This document shows, piece by piece, positions 24,322-31,837 of a stretch of DNA of 43,697 nucleotides. The DNA lies in assembly GCA_945889325.1 (NCBI GenBank), contig CAMDBH010000023.1:1-43697 (forward strand), read 5' to 3'. The position numbers and the translations under genes were made by a program. The notes below the pieces were generated by a model, which made no database searches, was not told where the DNA came from, and saw only the letters and a program-made list of their open reading frames with translations. How positions within the stretch are numbered: position 1 is the stretch's first letter; each line of letters starts with the position of its first letter. Origin of the DNA: Klebsiella pneumoniae (GTDB lineage: Bacteria; Myxococcota_A; UBA9042).

Positions 24322-25679
24322 CGATCTGCGCCCGGTGCTTTGTCGTCTGCCTGCCGCGCGTCGTCCGCTGGCGCCTGCATCGTCTGGTGCGGCACTTCGA
24401 TCACAAACGCGCGCTTGGCCGCCGCAGCTCTTTCCGCTTTTGCCCTGTCACTGGCAGCTTTTTCTAACTCCGCCTTGTCGACCGAGCCCTTGTCGCCGTG
24501 CAATGCCGATGCAACTGGCGCGGACGCAACGGGAACAGCAGGCGCCGGCGCTGGTGCGGCGGCGCCATCTGCGGCGGCTTTGACGGGCATGGCCAAATTC
24601 GCCGCAGCCGGCGCCAGCGGATCGTTGGCCGGTCCTTGCGCGGAGGGGACCGCCGGATCCACCGCGGCGTCGTTGATCGCGGGAATCGGCTCTAAGGCCA
24701 TACGTCCGGCAGCGTAATGCCAACGCTGTCCAGCGCGCACGGTTGTGGTTGTTTCACTAGGGCCCGCATACGGATCGTCAGCAGAATCAACGCGAACGGC
24801 ACCTTCAACCACTTGCACTTGCACACCGGAACTCGCGCTATCGTGGCGCACAGCAAACCGAGTGCCCAATACCGAAGCGCGAAAGCCAGAGAACATCACG
24901 GCAAAACGCTGGCCGGGCCGCAACTTGCTGACCTGACAATCGATGTCGCCTTCACGCAGACGCATGAACGCTTCATTGGCGCGCAGTGAAAGCACCTCGA
25001 CTTCGGTGGTGTTACCCAGCGAAAGTTCAAAGCGATTGGGCACAACAACCCGCGCCCGCGTGCTGTCCAACACGTGCGCTTGCGCGCGATCGTGGCGCAA
25101 CCGCATGCCCGGACGCAGCGCGTCGCCTTTGATCAAGCGGTGCCAACGGCCATCGCGATCGGCGACTTGCACGTCGCCTTCGACTTCGCTGGTGGCCACG
25201 CCGGGACCTGGTTTGTCCAGCGATGGCGCGACGGATTCGCTAACCATCTCATTCCATTCGCGATGTGCCTGAGCCCGCCGCTCCATAAACGGTTTAGCGA
25301 TAAAAAGCACGAGCGTAGCCGCCAACGCCAATGCCACGCCCATGGCGACCTTGGGTGAGACCCGCGGCGGCGGGGCCCACTGCGCGGAAAGCATGCGCAC
25401 GCGATCTTCCATCGAAGCGCGTTGATCGTTTGAAAGAGTCGGCGCGCGGCCTTTGAGCAAAAGTGTGTGATATCGGCGCACGTCCGCTACGGTGCCTTGG
25501 CACGCTGCACAAACGTCCAGGTGATTTGCCAACGCCGAAGCGGGATCAGCCGCGATCGCATCTCTGCCGACCGACGCGCCCTCACGGGTCGGGGCCAAGA
25601 GCTCCAACCAAGTCTCCGACGGAGGGCAGGGCATGTCCATAAAACGCTTATCATTTGTTAGTTCAGTGACAGATTTCAT
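24318..25679 (-). CDS. FecR-domain protein with N-terminal zinc-finger anti-sigma motif
   Basis: A 453-residue membrane regulator, probably the anti-sigma factor of the ECF sigma gene 54 bases upstream. The N-terminal cytoplasmic part has HLDVCAAC (53-60), the HxxxCxxC motif of zinc-binding anti-sigma domains. One membrane helix (about 110-130: PKVAMGVALALAATLVLFIA) is followed by a periplasmic FecR domain (about 160-320) with LRPGMRLRHDRAQAHVLDST, RVVVPNRFELSLGNTTEVEV and RASVLGTRFAVRHD. The last 120 residues are Ala/Pro/Lys-rich and probably disordered. The start at 25679 has GAGG five bases upstream. In iron systems FecR couples to a TonB receptor; none is encoded here, so the signal is unknown. 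Confidence 0.88.
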   Translation of the reverse strand: MKSVTELTNDKRFMDMPCPPSETWLELLAPTREGASVGRDAIAADPASALANHLDVCAACQGTVADVRRYHTLLLKGRAPTLSNDQRASMEDRVRMLSAQWAPPPRVSPKVAMGVALALAATLVLFIAKPFMERRAQAHREWNEMVSESVAPSLDKPGPGVATSEVEGDVQVADRDGRWHRLIKGDALRPGMRLRHDRAQAHVLDSTRARVVVPNRFELSLGNTTEVEVLSLRANEAFMRLREGDIDCQVSKLRPGQRFAVMFSGFRASVLGTRFAVRHDSASSGVQVQVVEGAVRVDSADDPYAGPSETTTTVRAGQRWHYAAGRMALEPIPAINDAAVDPAVPSAQGPANDPLAPAAANLAMPVKAAADGAAAPAPAPAVPVASAPVASALHGDKGSVDKAELEKAASDRAKAERAAAAKRAFVIEVPHQTMQAPADDARQADDKAPGADR

Positions 25680-25733
25680 TTTTTCCTCACAGCTGGTATG
25701 ACCAGCAGACCAGCGTACCAGCAGACCATCGAC

Positions 25734-26357
25734 CTACTTGATAACCGTCAACGCGTGGGCGGGCAAAATCCCGCGTTGTCTTGCAGTTTCAAACACTTCT
25801 TTGCGCGCATGGAACAGACGCGATTTGATCGTATTGGTGCTGGCGTCCAGCGTCGCCGCGATTTCTTCCAGGGTCATGCCTTCGAGCTCATACAGCGCAA
25901 ACACGACGTACTTCTTTTCCGGCAAATCACCCAAAATATCGTATAGTTGTCGACAAGTGTCGCGGGCCTCGACGCGGTTTTCGCCGCTGGGCGCCGAACG
26001 CATGGCATTGTTATCAACATGTTCCAACCCAACCCAGCGGAGCCAACCTTTGCGGCGACCTTTGCGCAGGTACATCAGGGCGACATTGACCGTAATGCGA
26101 TGAAGCCATGTGGTAAATCGCGCTTCAAAGCGAAAACGGTACAGGGCCTTTTGCAGCTCGATAAAAACATCTTGAACGATATCTTCAAGTTCACTCGACG
26201 GCCCGACCAAATTGCGCGCGACGCTTTCCACCCGTTTGCCATGGCGACGGTAAATCTCGGTCAGTGCGTGGCCGTTGCCGCGCTGATAACTAGCGACAAG
26301 TGCTTGATCTGCAGCATCAGATTCCTGACGCTCGATTGGGCTTGGCTGCGCTGCCAT
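25734..26357 (-). CDS. ECF-type RNA polymerase sigma factor
   Basis: A 207-residue extracytoplasmic-function sigma factor. Region 2 (about 20-90) shows LTEIYRRHGKRVESVARNLV, ELEDIVQDVFIELQKALYRF and FTTWLHRITVNVALMYLRKG, which bind core polymerase and the -10 element. A basic linker with a Trp-rich patch (GRRKGWLRWVG) follows. Region 4 (about 140-190) has LPEKKYVVFALYELEGMTLE and the helix-turn-helix IAATLDASTNTIKSRLFHAR for the -35. The ATG at 26357 (AGGA seven bases upstream) fits the domain start; an earlier start at 26414 is less likely. It is followed by the FecR regulator and is divergent from the cohesin/M1 pair. Confidence 0.94.
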   Translation of the reverse strand: MAAQPSPIERQESDAADQALVASYQRGNGHALTEIYRRHGKRVESVARNLVGPSSELEDIVQDVFIELQKALYRFRFEARFTTWLHRITVNVALMYLRKGRRKGWLRWVGLEHVDNNAMRSAPSGENRVEARDTCRQLYDILGDLPEKKYVVFALYELEGMTLEEIAATLDASTNTIKSRLFHARKEVFETARQRGILPAHALTVIK

Positions 26358-26530
26358 GGGCAATCCTTGGGGCTGGTCATTTCGCGTGCGCTGCAACCGT
26401 TGCGGCACCCTCACTAGCTTGGATGCCGCAGCGGCAAAAAAGGTTCATCGCGGCCATTTTTTTTCCTGCGCCGCGGGGCAACGTTTGCAAATACACATGG
26501 CCTTGACGGGCAAAATGCTCTACGCTCTGC

Positions 26531-26548
26531 CGCCCGTTTTTTCGGGCG
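26531..26548 (+). other. T-loop hairpin before the cohesin gene
   Basis: CGCCCG (26531-26536) and CGGGCG (26543-26548) pair perfectly around a TTTTTT loop, 20 bases before the start codon at 26569. It would sit in the 5' leader. A similar stem with T5 loop lies before the CHAT-like lipoprotein gene (9831-9847). Confidence 0.45.
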
Positions 26549-26568
26549 ACGTGCCGCGAGGATATGCC

Positions 26569-27228
26569 ATGTTCAAGTGCAAAGCTGCTGAAATTTTGTT
26601 CCTTGCGCTGCTTGCGGTTGCAACTGGCTGTGCGCCCGACGTTTTGGTTCAGGGTCCCGCGGCGGCGGCCGTTGTCGCGGCCGCGGCCGCGGCCGTGTTG
26701 GCCAATGACGTGACTCAACCATCTAAATTCAAAGTTGAATTCGTGGCCAGTGCCCCCCCGGACAAGGGGCCGTCCGTCGAGATGACGGGCGACTGGTTGG
26801 CCAGTACGGAGCGCCTGCAGGTCACCGTTTGGCTGAACAACTTCAAGAATTTGGTGGGCATCGCGGGCCACCTGCGCTACGACGCGTCTGCACTGGAACT
26901 GGTGGATCTGCAAGCGCAAGGCGTGCCGCACGGCAGCGACCCTGCCAAATGGCAGGCGCGGGCGGTCGCCAAAATCAGCCCTGAAGGCAGGGTCTTGGCC
27001 GGAGGCGCGATTTTTTCGGTCAAGCCAAGTCCATTTGCTGCGCTGGCTGGCGCAAAGGTCAGCCGTGAGTCGTGGTTGATCATGGAATTTGTCGTAAAAA
27101 AGCAGGCTTCGACCGTGATCGCATTTGATCCCGACACGTTGGTCGCCAGAGACGATCAATACACCGACCTCGCCGTGGTCTGGGGCAACGGTACGATAAA
27201 AAATTCGGCCGGCGCGGGTGGCAAATGA
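26569..27228 (+). CDS. Lipoprotein carrying a single cohesin domain
   Basis: A 219-residue lipoprotein. The ATG at 26569 (AGGA upstream) opens a signal peptide ending AVATGC, with Cys21 as the lipid anchor. A stretch almost all Ala and Val (about 26-45) acts as a spacer. The rest (about 75-215) reads as a cohesin: ERLQVTVWLNNFKNLVGIAG, HLRYDASALELVDLQAQGV, ILAGGAIF-type strands, LIMEFVVKK, and the closing DLAVVWGNGTIKNS. Cohesins bind dockerins; the next gene, overlapping by four bases, encodes a dockerin. The protein therefore looks like a minimal surface scaffoldin. No catalytic motif is present. The cohesin call is by pattern and by context; a generic CBM2/3-like beta-sandwich is the alternative. 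Confidence 0.78.
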   Translation: MFKCKAAEILFLALLAVATGCAPDVLVQGPAAAAVVAAAAAAVLANDVTQPSKFKVEFVASAPPDKGPSVEMTGDWLASTERLQVTVWLNNFKNLVGIAGHLRYDASALELVDLQAQGVPHGSDPAKWQARAVAKISPEGRVLAGGAIFSVKPSPFAALAGAKVSRESWLIMEFVVKKQASTVIAFDPDTLVARDDQYTDLAVVWGNGTIKNSAGAGGK

Positions 27229-29213
27229 AGCTAATCGCGCAACTCATTTTTCTCGCGATCGCCGCGGCTCCGTTTGCTGCACAAGCCAAATTCTTGCCCG
27301 CGCTGGACTTACCGCCCGATCCCACCAGTGATTTGGCCAAACAGCACCGCCATTTTTCGGCCGAGGCAGAGGCATACCGCAGCCGCGAAAATGCCCGTGC
27401 TGCAACCGCGTCGGCATATCAAGCCGCTGATTTTGCAGGATTAGCCGCCGGTCCGTGGCGGGTACTGCACCAAGACGTCACTTTAGACTTTCAACCGCTG
27501 AAGAGCACGGTCGTGAGCACGATCGCCGCCACCGTGGTGGCCAAAGAGCCCAAACTGACTTCGCTGCAATTTATCGTCAGCAACAGCGACTCGATCACGG
27601 CCAAATTTGCTGACGCCCAAGTCTCGGCAACTATTAGTGATGCCGGCCAGGGCTACGGCCTGCTGACCATTGATTTGCCGCAGGCGATGACCGTGGATAC
27701 CCAAAACGTGCTGACGATCCAACGCACTGCGAAATTGGACTGCAAGCCCGGTTTTCTTGGCTTTTTGCCGTGCTCGACTGGTGAAAATTTCTGGTGGATG
27801 ACACAGAATTTCATGCTGCGGGCCTATACCAATGATCACGCGCCCTATAGCGCCGACCTGCACATCTATACTAGCGCAAAACAAGTCGCGGCAACTCCGG
27901 GTCAACCAACTGGCGTGGACACGTTGGCTGACGGGCGCAAGTTGTGGCATTTCAGTCAGGTGGAACAGACCGAACAGTATGCGTTTGCCATCGCTGAGTA
28001 CAACATATTGGAATCCAAAGCCAACGACGCGCCAGTGCCGCTGCGGATTTATGGCCTGAACAAGGACCAACTGCCCAACATGCTCGCTTTGGTCAAAGAG
28101 GCGGTGGCGTTTTTCGGCGAGCGCTACTTGCCGATCGCATGGAAAACTTTGAATTTGATCCAGGTCGAATACGATTTTGGCGGTGGTCAGTCGTTCCCGA
28201 GCGGCATTTTGGTCATTGCCGGTGAATATGCTGCCGCACCTGACAACGGTTTGTGGTACTCCGCAAGTTCACTGATATCGCATGAAATTGCCCATCAATG
28301 GTGGGGCAATCTGGTCGCACCCAATTCGACCGGCGACGTGGCCCTGTCGGAATCGCTCGCCGAATTTTCCTCGTGTTGGTACACGGAAATTCAGCTAAAG
28401 ACGCGCAACCAGATCGTGACCAACAATTTGGATTACGTCTACCAAGTGTCGGCGGCGCAGGACAAACCGCTGGGCAACTCGGGGGTCTACAACAGCCCAA
28501 AATATGTGGATATTGTCTATCACAAGGGTTCAGTAGTCATGGACATGTTGCGCAAAGAATTGGGCGACGAAGTGTGGTCCAAGGCGCTCAAGGCCTTCCG
28601 CACCTCATTTTCCCGCGATTACGCCAAGATAAGTGATTTGCGTGCGGCGGCTGAAAAGGCGTCGGGCCGCGACTTGGGTTGGTTTTTCAGCCAGTGGTTT
28701 CAGAAGGCAGGCTCGATTCACGCCGAATTGACCGGCCGATCGCAGCAAAACCCCGACAAGTCATGGGCCGTATCGCTGCGTGTCGCCCAGCCCGACGGTC
28801 CGCCGAGGCGATTTCGCCTCAATTTTACGGTAGACACGGCGGGTGGCAAGTCGGTCGATTTTGTCAAAGACGTGATTCCCACAGCGCAAAATGAGCCGAT
28901 CGTCTTCAACGTTGACGTGCCGAGCGCCCCGCTGCGCGTTCGCTGCGACGTTGGCCGCACGCTTTTGCGGCAGTTTTCCGGCGCCACGCCTGGCGATGTC
29001 AATCTGAGCGGTCTGGTCGATGGCGCCGATTTGGTGGACATGGCATTTCGCTATGGCCACGGCGTGAGTTTGACCAACAAGCAGGGGCAGCAGGTGTTTT
29101 ACGCTGACGCAAGTTGGAACGAGCTTTATGATCTGACGGGCGACTATCGCGTCAACGTCGCCGATGTCGAATTCCTGCAGCAATGGTTGGGCACGACGGC
29201 AGATCCGTTTTAG
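27225..29213 (+). CDS. Secreted M1 family metallopeptidase with C-terminal dockerin
   Basis: A 662-residue zinc peptidase with a cleavable signal peptide (MKLIAQLIFLAIAAAPFAAQA). The N-terminal beta domain (about 75-260) is typical of M1. The active site is HEIAHQWWGN (353-362) with Glu376 as third zinc ligand, exactly 18 residues after the second His, and YHKGSVVMDMLR (432-443) supplying the catalytic Tyr. The substrate loop is GGGQS (319-323) instead of the GxMEN of aminopeptidases. At the C-terminus two calcium-loop repeats form a dockerin: DVNLSGLVDGAD (591-602) and DLTGDYRVNVAD (636-647), each followed by a helix. The ATG overlaps the stop of the cohesin gene, so the two are made together; docking to that lipoprotein is the obvious inference. 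Confidence 0.92.
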   Translation: MKLIAQLIFLAIAAAPFAAQAKFLPALDLPPDPTSDLAKQHRHFSAEAEAYRSRENARAATASAYQAADFAGLAAGPWRVLHQDVTLDFQPLKSTVVSTIAATVVAKEPKLTSLQFIVSNSDSITAKFADAQVSATISDAGQGYGLLTIDLPQAMTVDTQNVLTIQRTAKLDCKPGFLGFLPCSTGENFWWMTQNFMLRAYTNDHAPYSADLHIYTSAKQVAATPGQPTGVDTLADGRKLWHFSQVEQTEQYAFAIAEYNILESKANDAPVPLRIYGLNKDQLPNMLALVKEAVAFFGERYLPIAWKTLNLIQVEYDFGGGQSFPSGILVIAGEYAAAPDNGLWYSASSLISHEIAHQWWGNLVAPNSTGDVALSESLAEFSSCWYTEIQLKTRNQIVTNNLDYVYQVSAAQDKPLGNSGVYNSPKYVDIVYHKGSVVMDMLRKELGDEVWSKALKAFRTSFSRDYAKISDLRAAAEKASGRDLGWFFSQWFQKAGSIHAELTGRSQQNPDKSWAVSLRVAQPDGPPRRFRLNFTVDTAGGKSVDFVKDVIPTAQNEPIVFNVDVPSAPLRVRCDVGRTLLRQFSGATPGDVNLSGLVDGADLVDMAFRYGHGVSLTNKQGQQVFYADASWNELYDLTGDYRVNVADVEFLQQWLGTTADPF

Positions 29214-29282
29214 ATCCTGATATTGCTGCTGATACTCATGCCAAGTTGACACCCAATCCAGCCGAGCCTAGCCTGAATCGCC

Positions 29283-30707
29283 ATGAATATACCTGTGCAA
29301 CACTTGCCAATTGTGCCGCTTGCTGAAAACTCGGTCGTGGTGCCGCGGCGCGTTCACATGGTATCGCTGGGTTGCCCAAAGAACCGGGTCGACAGTGAAT
29401 TGATCATGGGCCAAATGCACCAGGCCGGTTTTGAACTCGTCGCCGATGCCGAGGGTGCCGACGTCCTTATCGTCAATACCTGTGCATTTATTGAGGATTC
29501 AAAAAAGGAAAGCGTCCAGACCATTCTGGATCTGGCCGATATCAAGGCGCGCAAGGCCGGTTCAAAGCTTGTGGTTGCCGGCTGCCTTGCTCAACGCTAC
29601 TCAGCAGAACTTGCTGAATCTATGCCAGAAATTGACGCGTTTATCGGAACAGGTGAATACGATCGTCTGGCTGAACGCCTGGGCTTGGATACGGCCGATG
29701 GCTTTTTGTCGCAAAATCTGGCCCACGCCCTTTACAGCGGCAAGAAGGGTCGGCCGCAATACATCGCGGATCACTTGGAACCGCGTTATATTGCTCCAGA
29801 TTCATATACTTCGTACCTCAAGATCGCCGAGGGTTGCGATCAAGCCTGTTCGTTTTGCATCATTCCAAAATTGCGCGGCAAACAGCGCTCGCGGGCGGTG
29901 GACGACTGCGTCGCCGAAGCACGCCAGTTGGTCGCCAAAGGCGTGGTTGAGATCAACCTTGTGGCGCAAGACCTGACGCACTACGGCAGCGATATCGCGC
30001 AGCCCGACGCGCTGGCGCTGTTGATTCGAGAGCTGGGTAAAGTGGAAGGATTAAAGTGGGTTCGGCTGATGTACGCCTACCCGCACAATTTTACCGACGA
30101 TTTGATCGACGCGATTGCGCAAACAGAAAATTGTTGCAAATACGTGGATATGCCCCTGCAACATGCGGCTGATGGCGTGCTGACGCGCATGAAGCGGCTG
30201 AGCAGTCGTGCGGAAATCGAACAGTTGCTGGAAAAAATGCGCGCGCGCATCGCCGGTTTGGTGCTGCGCACGACGCTGTTGGTTGGTCATCCGGGTGAGA
30301 CGCAAAGTGATTTTGAGGAACTTCTTGAATTTGTGGCGGCCCAGCGCTTCCACCGCGTGGGTTGCTTTCCTTACAGCCGTGAAGACGGCACGTTATCGGG
30401 CACCATGACCGATCAATTGCAAACCGCGATCAAGAAGACACGTGCCGCTAAAGTCATGAAGTTGCAGGAGAAAATTAGCGCTTCGCTTTTGCAGGCCTAC
30501 ATCGGCCAGACCGTCGAGGTGCTGGTGGAAGGCCTGAGCGATGAGACCGATCTGCTGCTTCAGGGGCGAATGCGCGGGCAAGCGCCTGAAATCGATGGGG
30601 TTATTTATATTAATGACGCGCCGCGCGACATCGGCCGCGGGCAAATTCGCTTGGTACAAATTACGGAAGCCGGTGCCCACGATTTGGTTGGGCATGTCGT
30701 CAACTGA
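29283..30707 (+). CDS. rimO: Ribosomal protein S12 methylthiotransferase
   Basis: RimO is a radical SAM enzyme that methylthiolates Asp88 of ribosomal protein S12. The 474-residue sequence has the UPF0004 domain with HMVSLGCPKNRVDSELIMG (about 22-40) and further Cys residues (VNTCAF, VAGCLAQRY) for the second 4Fe-4S cluster. The radical SAM motif is CDQACSFC in KIAEGCDQACSFCIIPKLRG (about 180-200). RQLVAKGVVEINLVAQDLTHYG and YAYPHNFTD are typical. A C-terminal TRAM domain (about 400-470) closes it. RimO is told from MiaB by the CPKN wording. It begins about 70 bases after the M1 gene and is followed by a small lipoprotein. Confidence 0.96.
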   Translation: MNIPVQHLPIVPLAENSVVVPRRVHMVSLGCPKNRVDSELIMGQMHQAGFELVADAEGADVLIVNTCAFIEDSKKESVQTILDLADIKARKAGSKLVVAGCLAQRYSAELAESMPEIDAFIGTGEYDRLAERLGLDTADGFLSQNLAHALYSGKKGRPQYIADHLEPRYIAPDSYTSYLKIAEGCDQACSFCIIPKLRGKQRSRAVDDCVAEARQLVAKGVVEINLVAQDLTHYGSDIAQPDALALLIRELGKVEGLKWVRLMYAYPHNFTDDLIDAIAQTENCCKYVDMPLQHAADGVLTRMKRLSSRAEIEQLLEKMRARIAGLVLRTTLLVGHPGETQSDFEELLEFVAAQRFHRVGCFPYSREDGTLSGTMTDQLQTAIKKTRAAKVMKLQEKISASLLQAYIGQTVEVLVEGLSDETDLLLQGRMRGQAPEIDGVIYINDAPRDIGRGQIRLVQITEAGAHDLVGHVVN

Positions 30708-30726
30708 TGCTGCGATGTGGAAAAAC

Positions 30727-31341
30727 ATGAAATATTCAGCACGCTTGATCCTAATATCGCTCATTGCACCCGCGGCGTGCACAACTGTCAAGACAGTTGT
30801 GTTGGGCCCACCGGTTGCGGGCTTGCGCCACGTAGCGCTGGCCCGCATTGGCGAAAAAGTTCGTTTTGACGCGAGCACAAGCGCAGTTGCCCATGACCCA
30901 GCCAACGCCGCAGCGCCCGGCAGCATCTTGACGCGGTTTGAATTCGAAGTGGCCTTGCCCGACGGCACGACCCAAGTCAGTCAGGCCAGCCCTCTGTTTG
31001 ATCGCACATTTGGCGTTGCAGGGACGTTCGCTGTCGCCGTCACGGTGCAGGATGATCGCGGGATTCAAAGCAAAACGGTATCGAGCATCGACATCGTTGC
31101 GGACTACACTGGCGTTTGCAACAGCGCAGATGCGTCGGCCTGCCCGTCGGGTGTTTGCGTCGGCGACGTGTGCAAGACATTTGCCTGCGCCGCGCAGCCC
31201 GCTTGTCCGCTCCCGGGCGACGGCACCACGCTGACTTGCGATCGCGGCTATTGCGTCGTGCAACCGCAGCCAAATTCGGCTGACGATGCGTACAGCGGTG
31301 AAGATGCTGATAAATTGCATTTGGAGGACACAGGCAAATAG
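30727..31341 (+). CDS. Lipoprotein with PKD-like domain and Cys-rich tail
   Basis: A 204-residue lipoprotein of unknown function. The ATG at 30727 gives the signal peptide KYSARLILISLIAPAAC, with Cys18 as anchor; an in-frame ATG at 30715 is possible. Residues about 35-130 read as a PKD/immunoglobulin-like fold: IGEKVRFDASTSAVAHDP, ILTRFEFEVALPDGTT, GTFAVAVTVQDDRGIQSK. The tail has eight Cys (VCNSADASACPSGVCVGDVC, then CAAQPACPLPG, CDRGYC), the short knot style also seen in the larger lipoproteins here. An acidic stretch ends the protein. It starts 19 bases after rimO. Confidence 0.75.
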   Translation: MKYSARLILISLIAPAACTTVKTVVLGPPVAGLRHVALARIGEKVRFDASTSAVAHDPANAAAPGSILTRFEFEVALPDGTTQVSQASPLFDRTFGVAGTFAVAVTVQDDRGIQSKTVSSIDIVADYTGVCNSADASACPSGVCVGDVCKTFACAAQPACPLPGDGTTLTCDRGYCVVQPQPNSADDAYSGEDADKLHLEDTGK

Positions 31342-31371
31342 CGTTGGCTCAAGCTAGGTCCTACCTTTGGC

Positions 31372-31400
31372 TTGACGACAGCGCTGTTGTTCGTGATAAT
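31372..31400 (+). promoter_or_regulatory. Promoter of rpsT
   Basis: TTGACG (31372-31377) and GATAAT (31395-31400) each match the sigma-70 consensus at five of six bases and are exactly 17 bases apart. Transcription from about 31407 would give a leader of about 100 bases before the GTG of rpsT, long enough for regulation by S20. Confidence 0.65.
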
Positions 31401-31505
31401 TCTGCCCCCCTTGCGTCCGCGCTCGGGCGACATTTTTCGATCATGTTTCCGTAACCCGCAGCCGCCGCAATGAAAGCCGCTGCAATTTTCCCTTCGAGGC
31501 AATCC

Positions 31506-31757
31506 GTGGCCAATCACGTCTCCGCGCTCAAACGCGCCCGTCAAAATGAGAAACGCCGCATTCGCAACCGCAACGGCCGCGCCACCAACCGCACGATCGT
31601 CAAGAAATTCGTGGCTGCCATCGCGGCTGGGGACGCCGCAAGCCAACTCGCGGGGGTCATGGCCCAACTGGACGGCAGTGCCGCCAAAGGCCACATCCCG
31701 TCCAAGCGCGCCTCGCGCAAGATTTCGCGTTTGGCCAAGGCCATGGCCAAGGGCTAG
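31506..31757 (+). CDS. rpsT: 30S ribosomal protein S20
   Basis: S20 binds 16S rRNA early in 30S assembly. The 83-residue protein begins VANHVSALKRARQNEKRRIR with a GTG start at 31506, and GAGG seven bases upstream; an ATG at 31470 would add residues not found in the family. RNRNGRATNRTIVKKFVAAI and the basic C-terminus HIPSKRASRKISRLAKAMAK are typical S20 sequence. The E. coli gene uses a weak UUG start for autoregulation, so the GTG here may serve a similar purpose. It has its own good promoter and is followed 80 bases later by the MerB-fold gene. Confidence 0.95.
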   Translation: MANHVSALKRARQNEKRRIRNRNGRATNRTIVKKFVAAIAAGDAASQLAGVMAQLDGSAAKGHIPSKRASRKISRLAKAMAKG

Positions 31758-31837
31758 AGCCCAGGCATCGCTTGAGTGGCGCGTCCGCTTCGCATTGAAA
31801 TTCGCAATCATCCCTAAATATTATTGAGGTGTTTGTC

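Noticed and set aside
25698-25730. Short direct repeat (ACCAGCAGACCA twice) between sigma factor and FecR genes
   Set aside because: Only two copies of 12 bases in a 54-base gap; this could be chance or slippage and no function can be supported.
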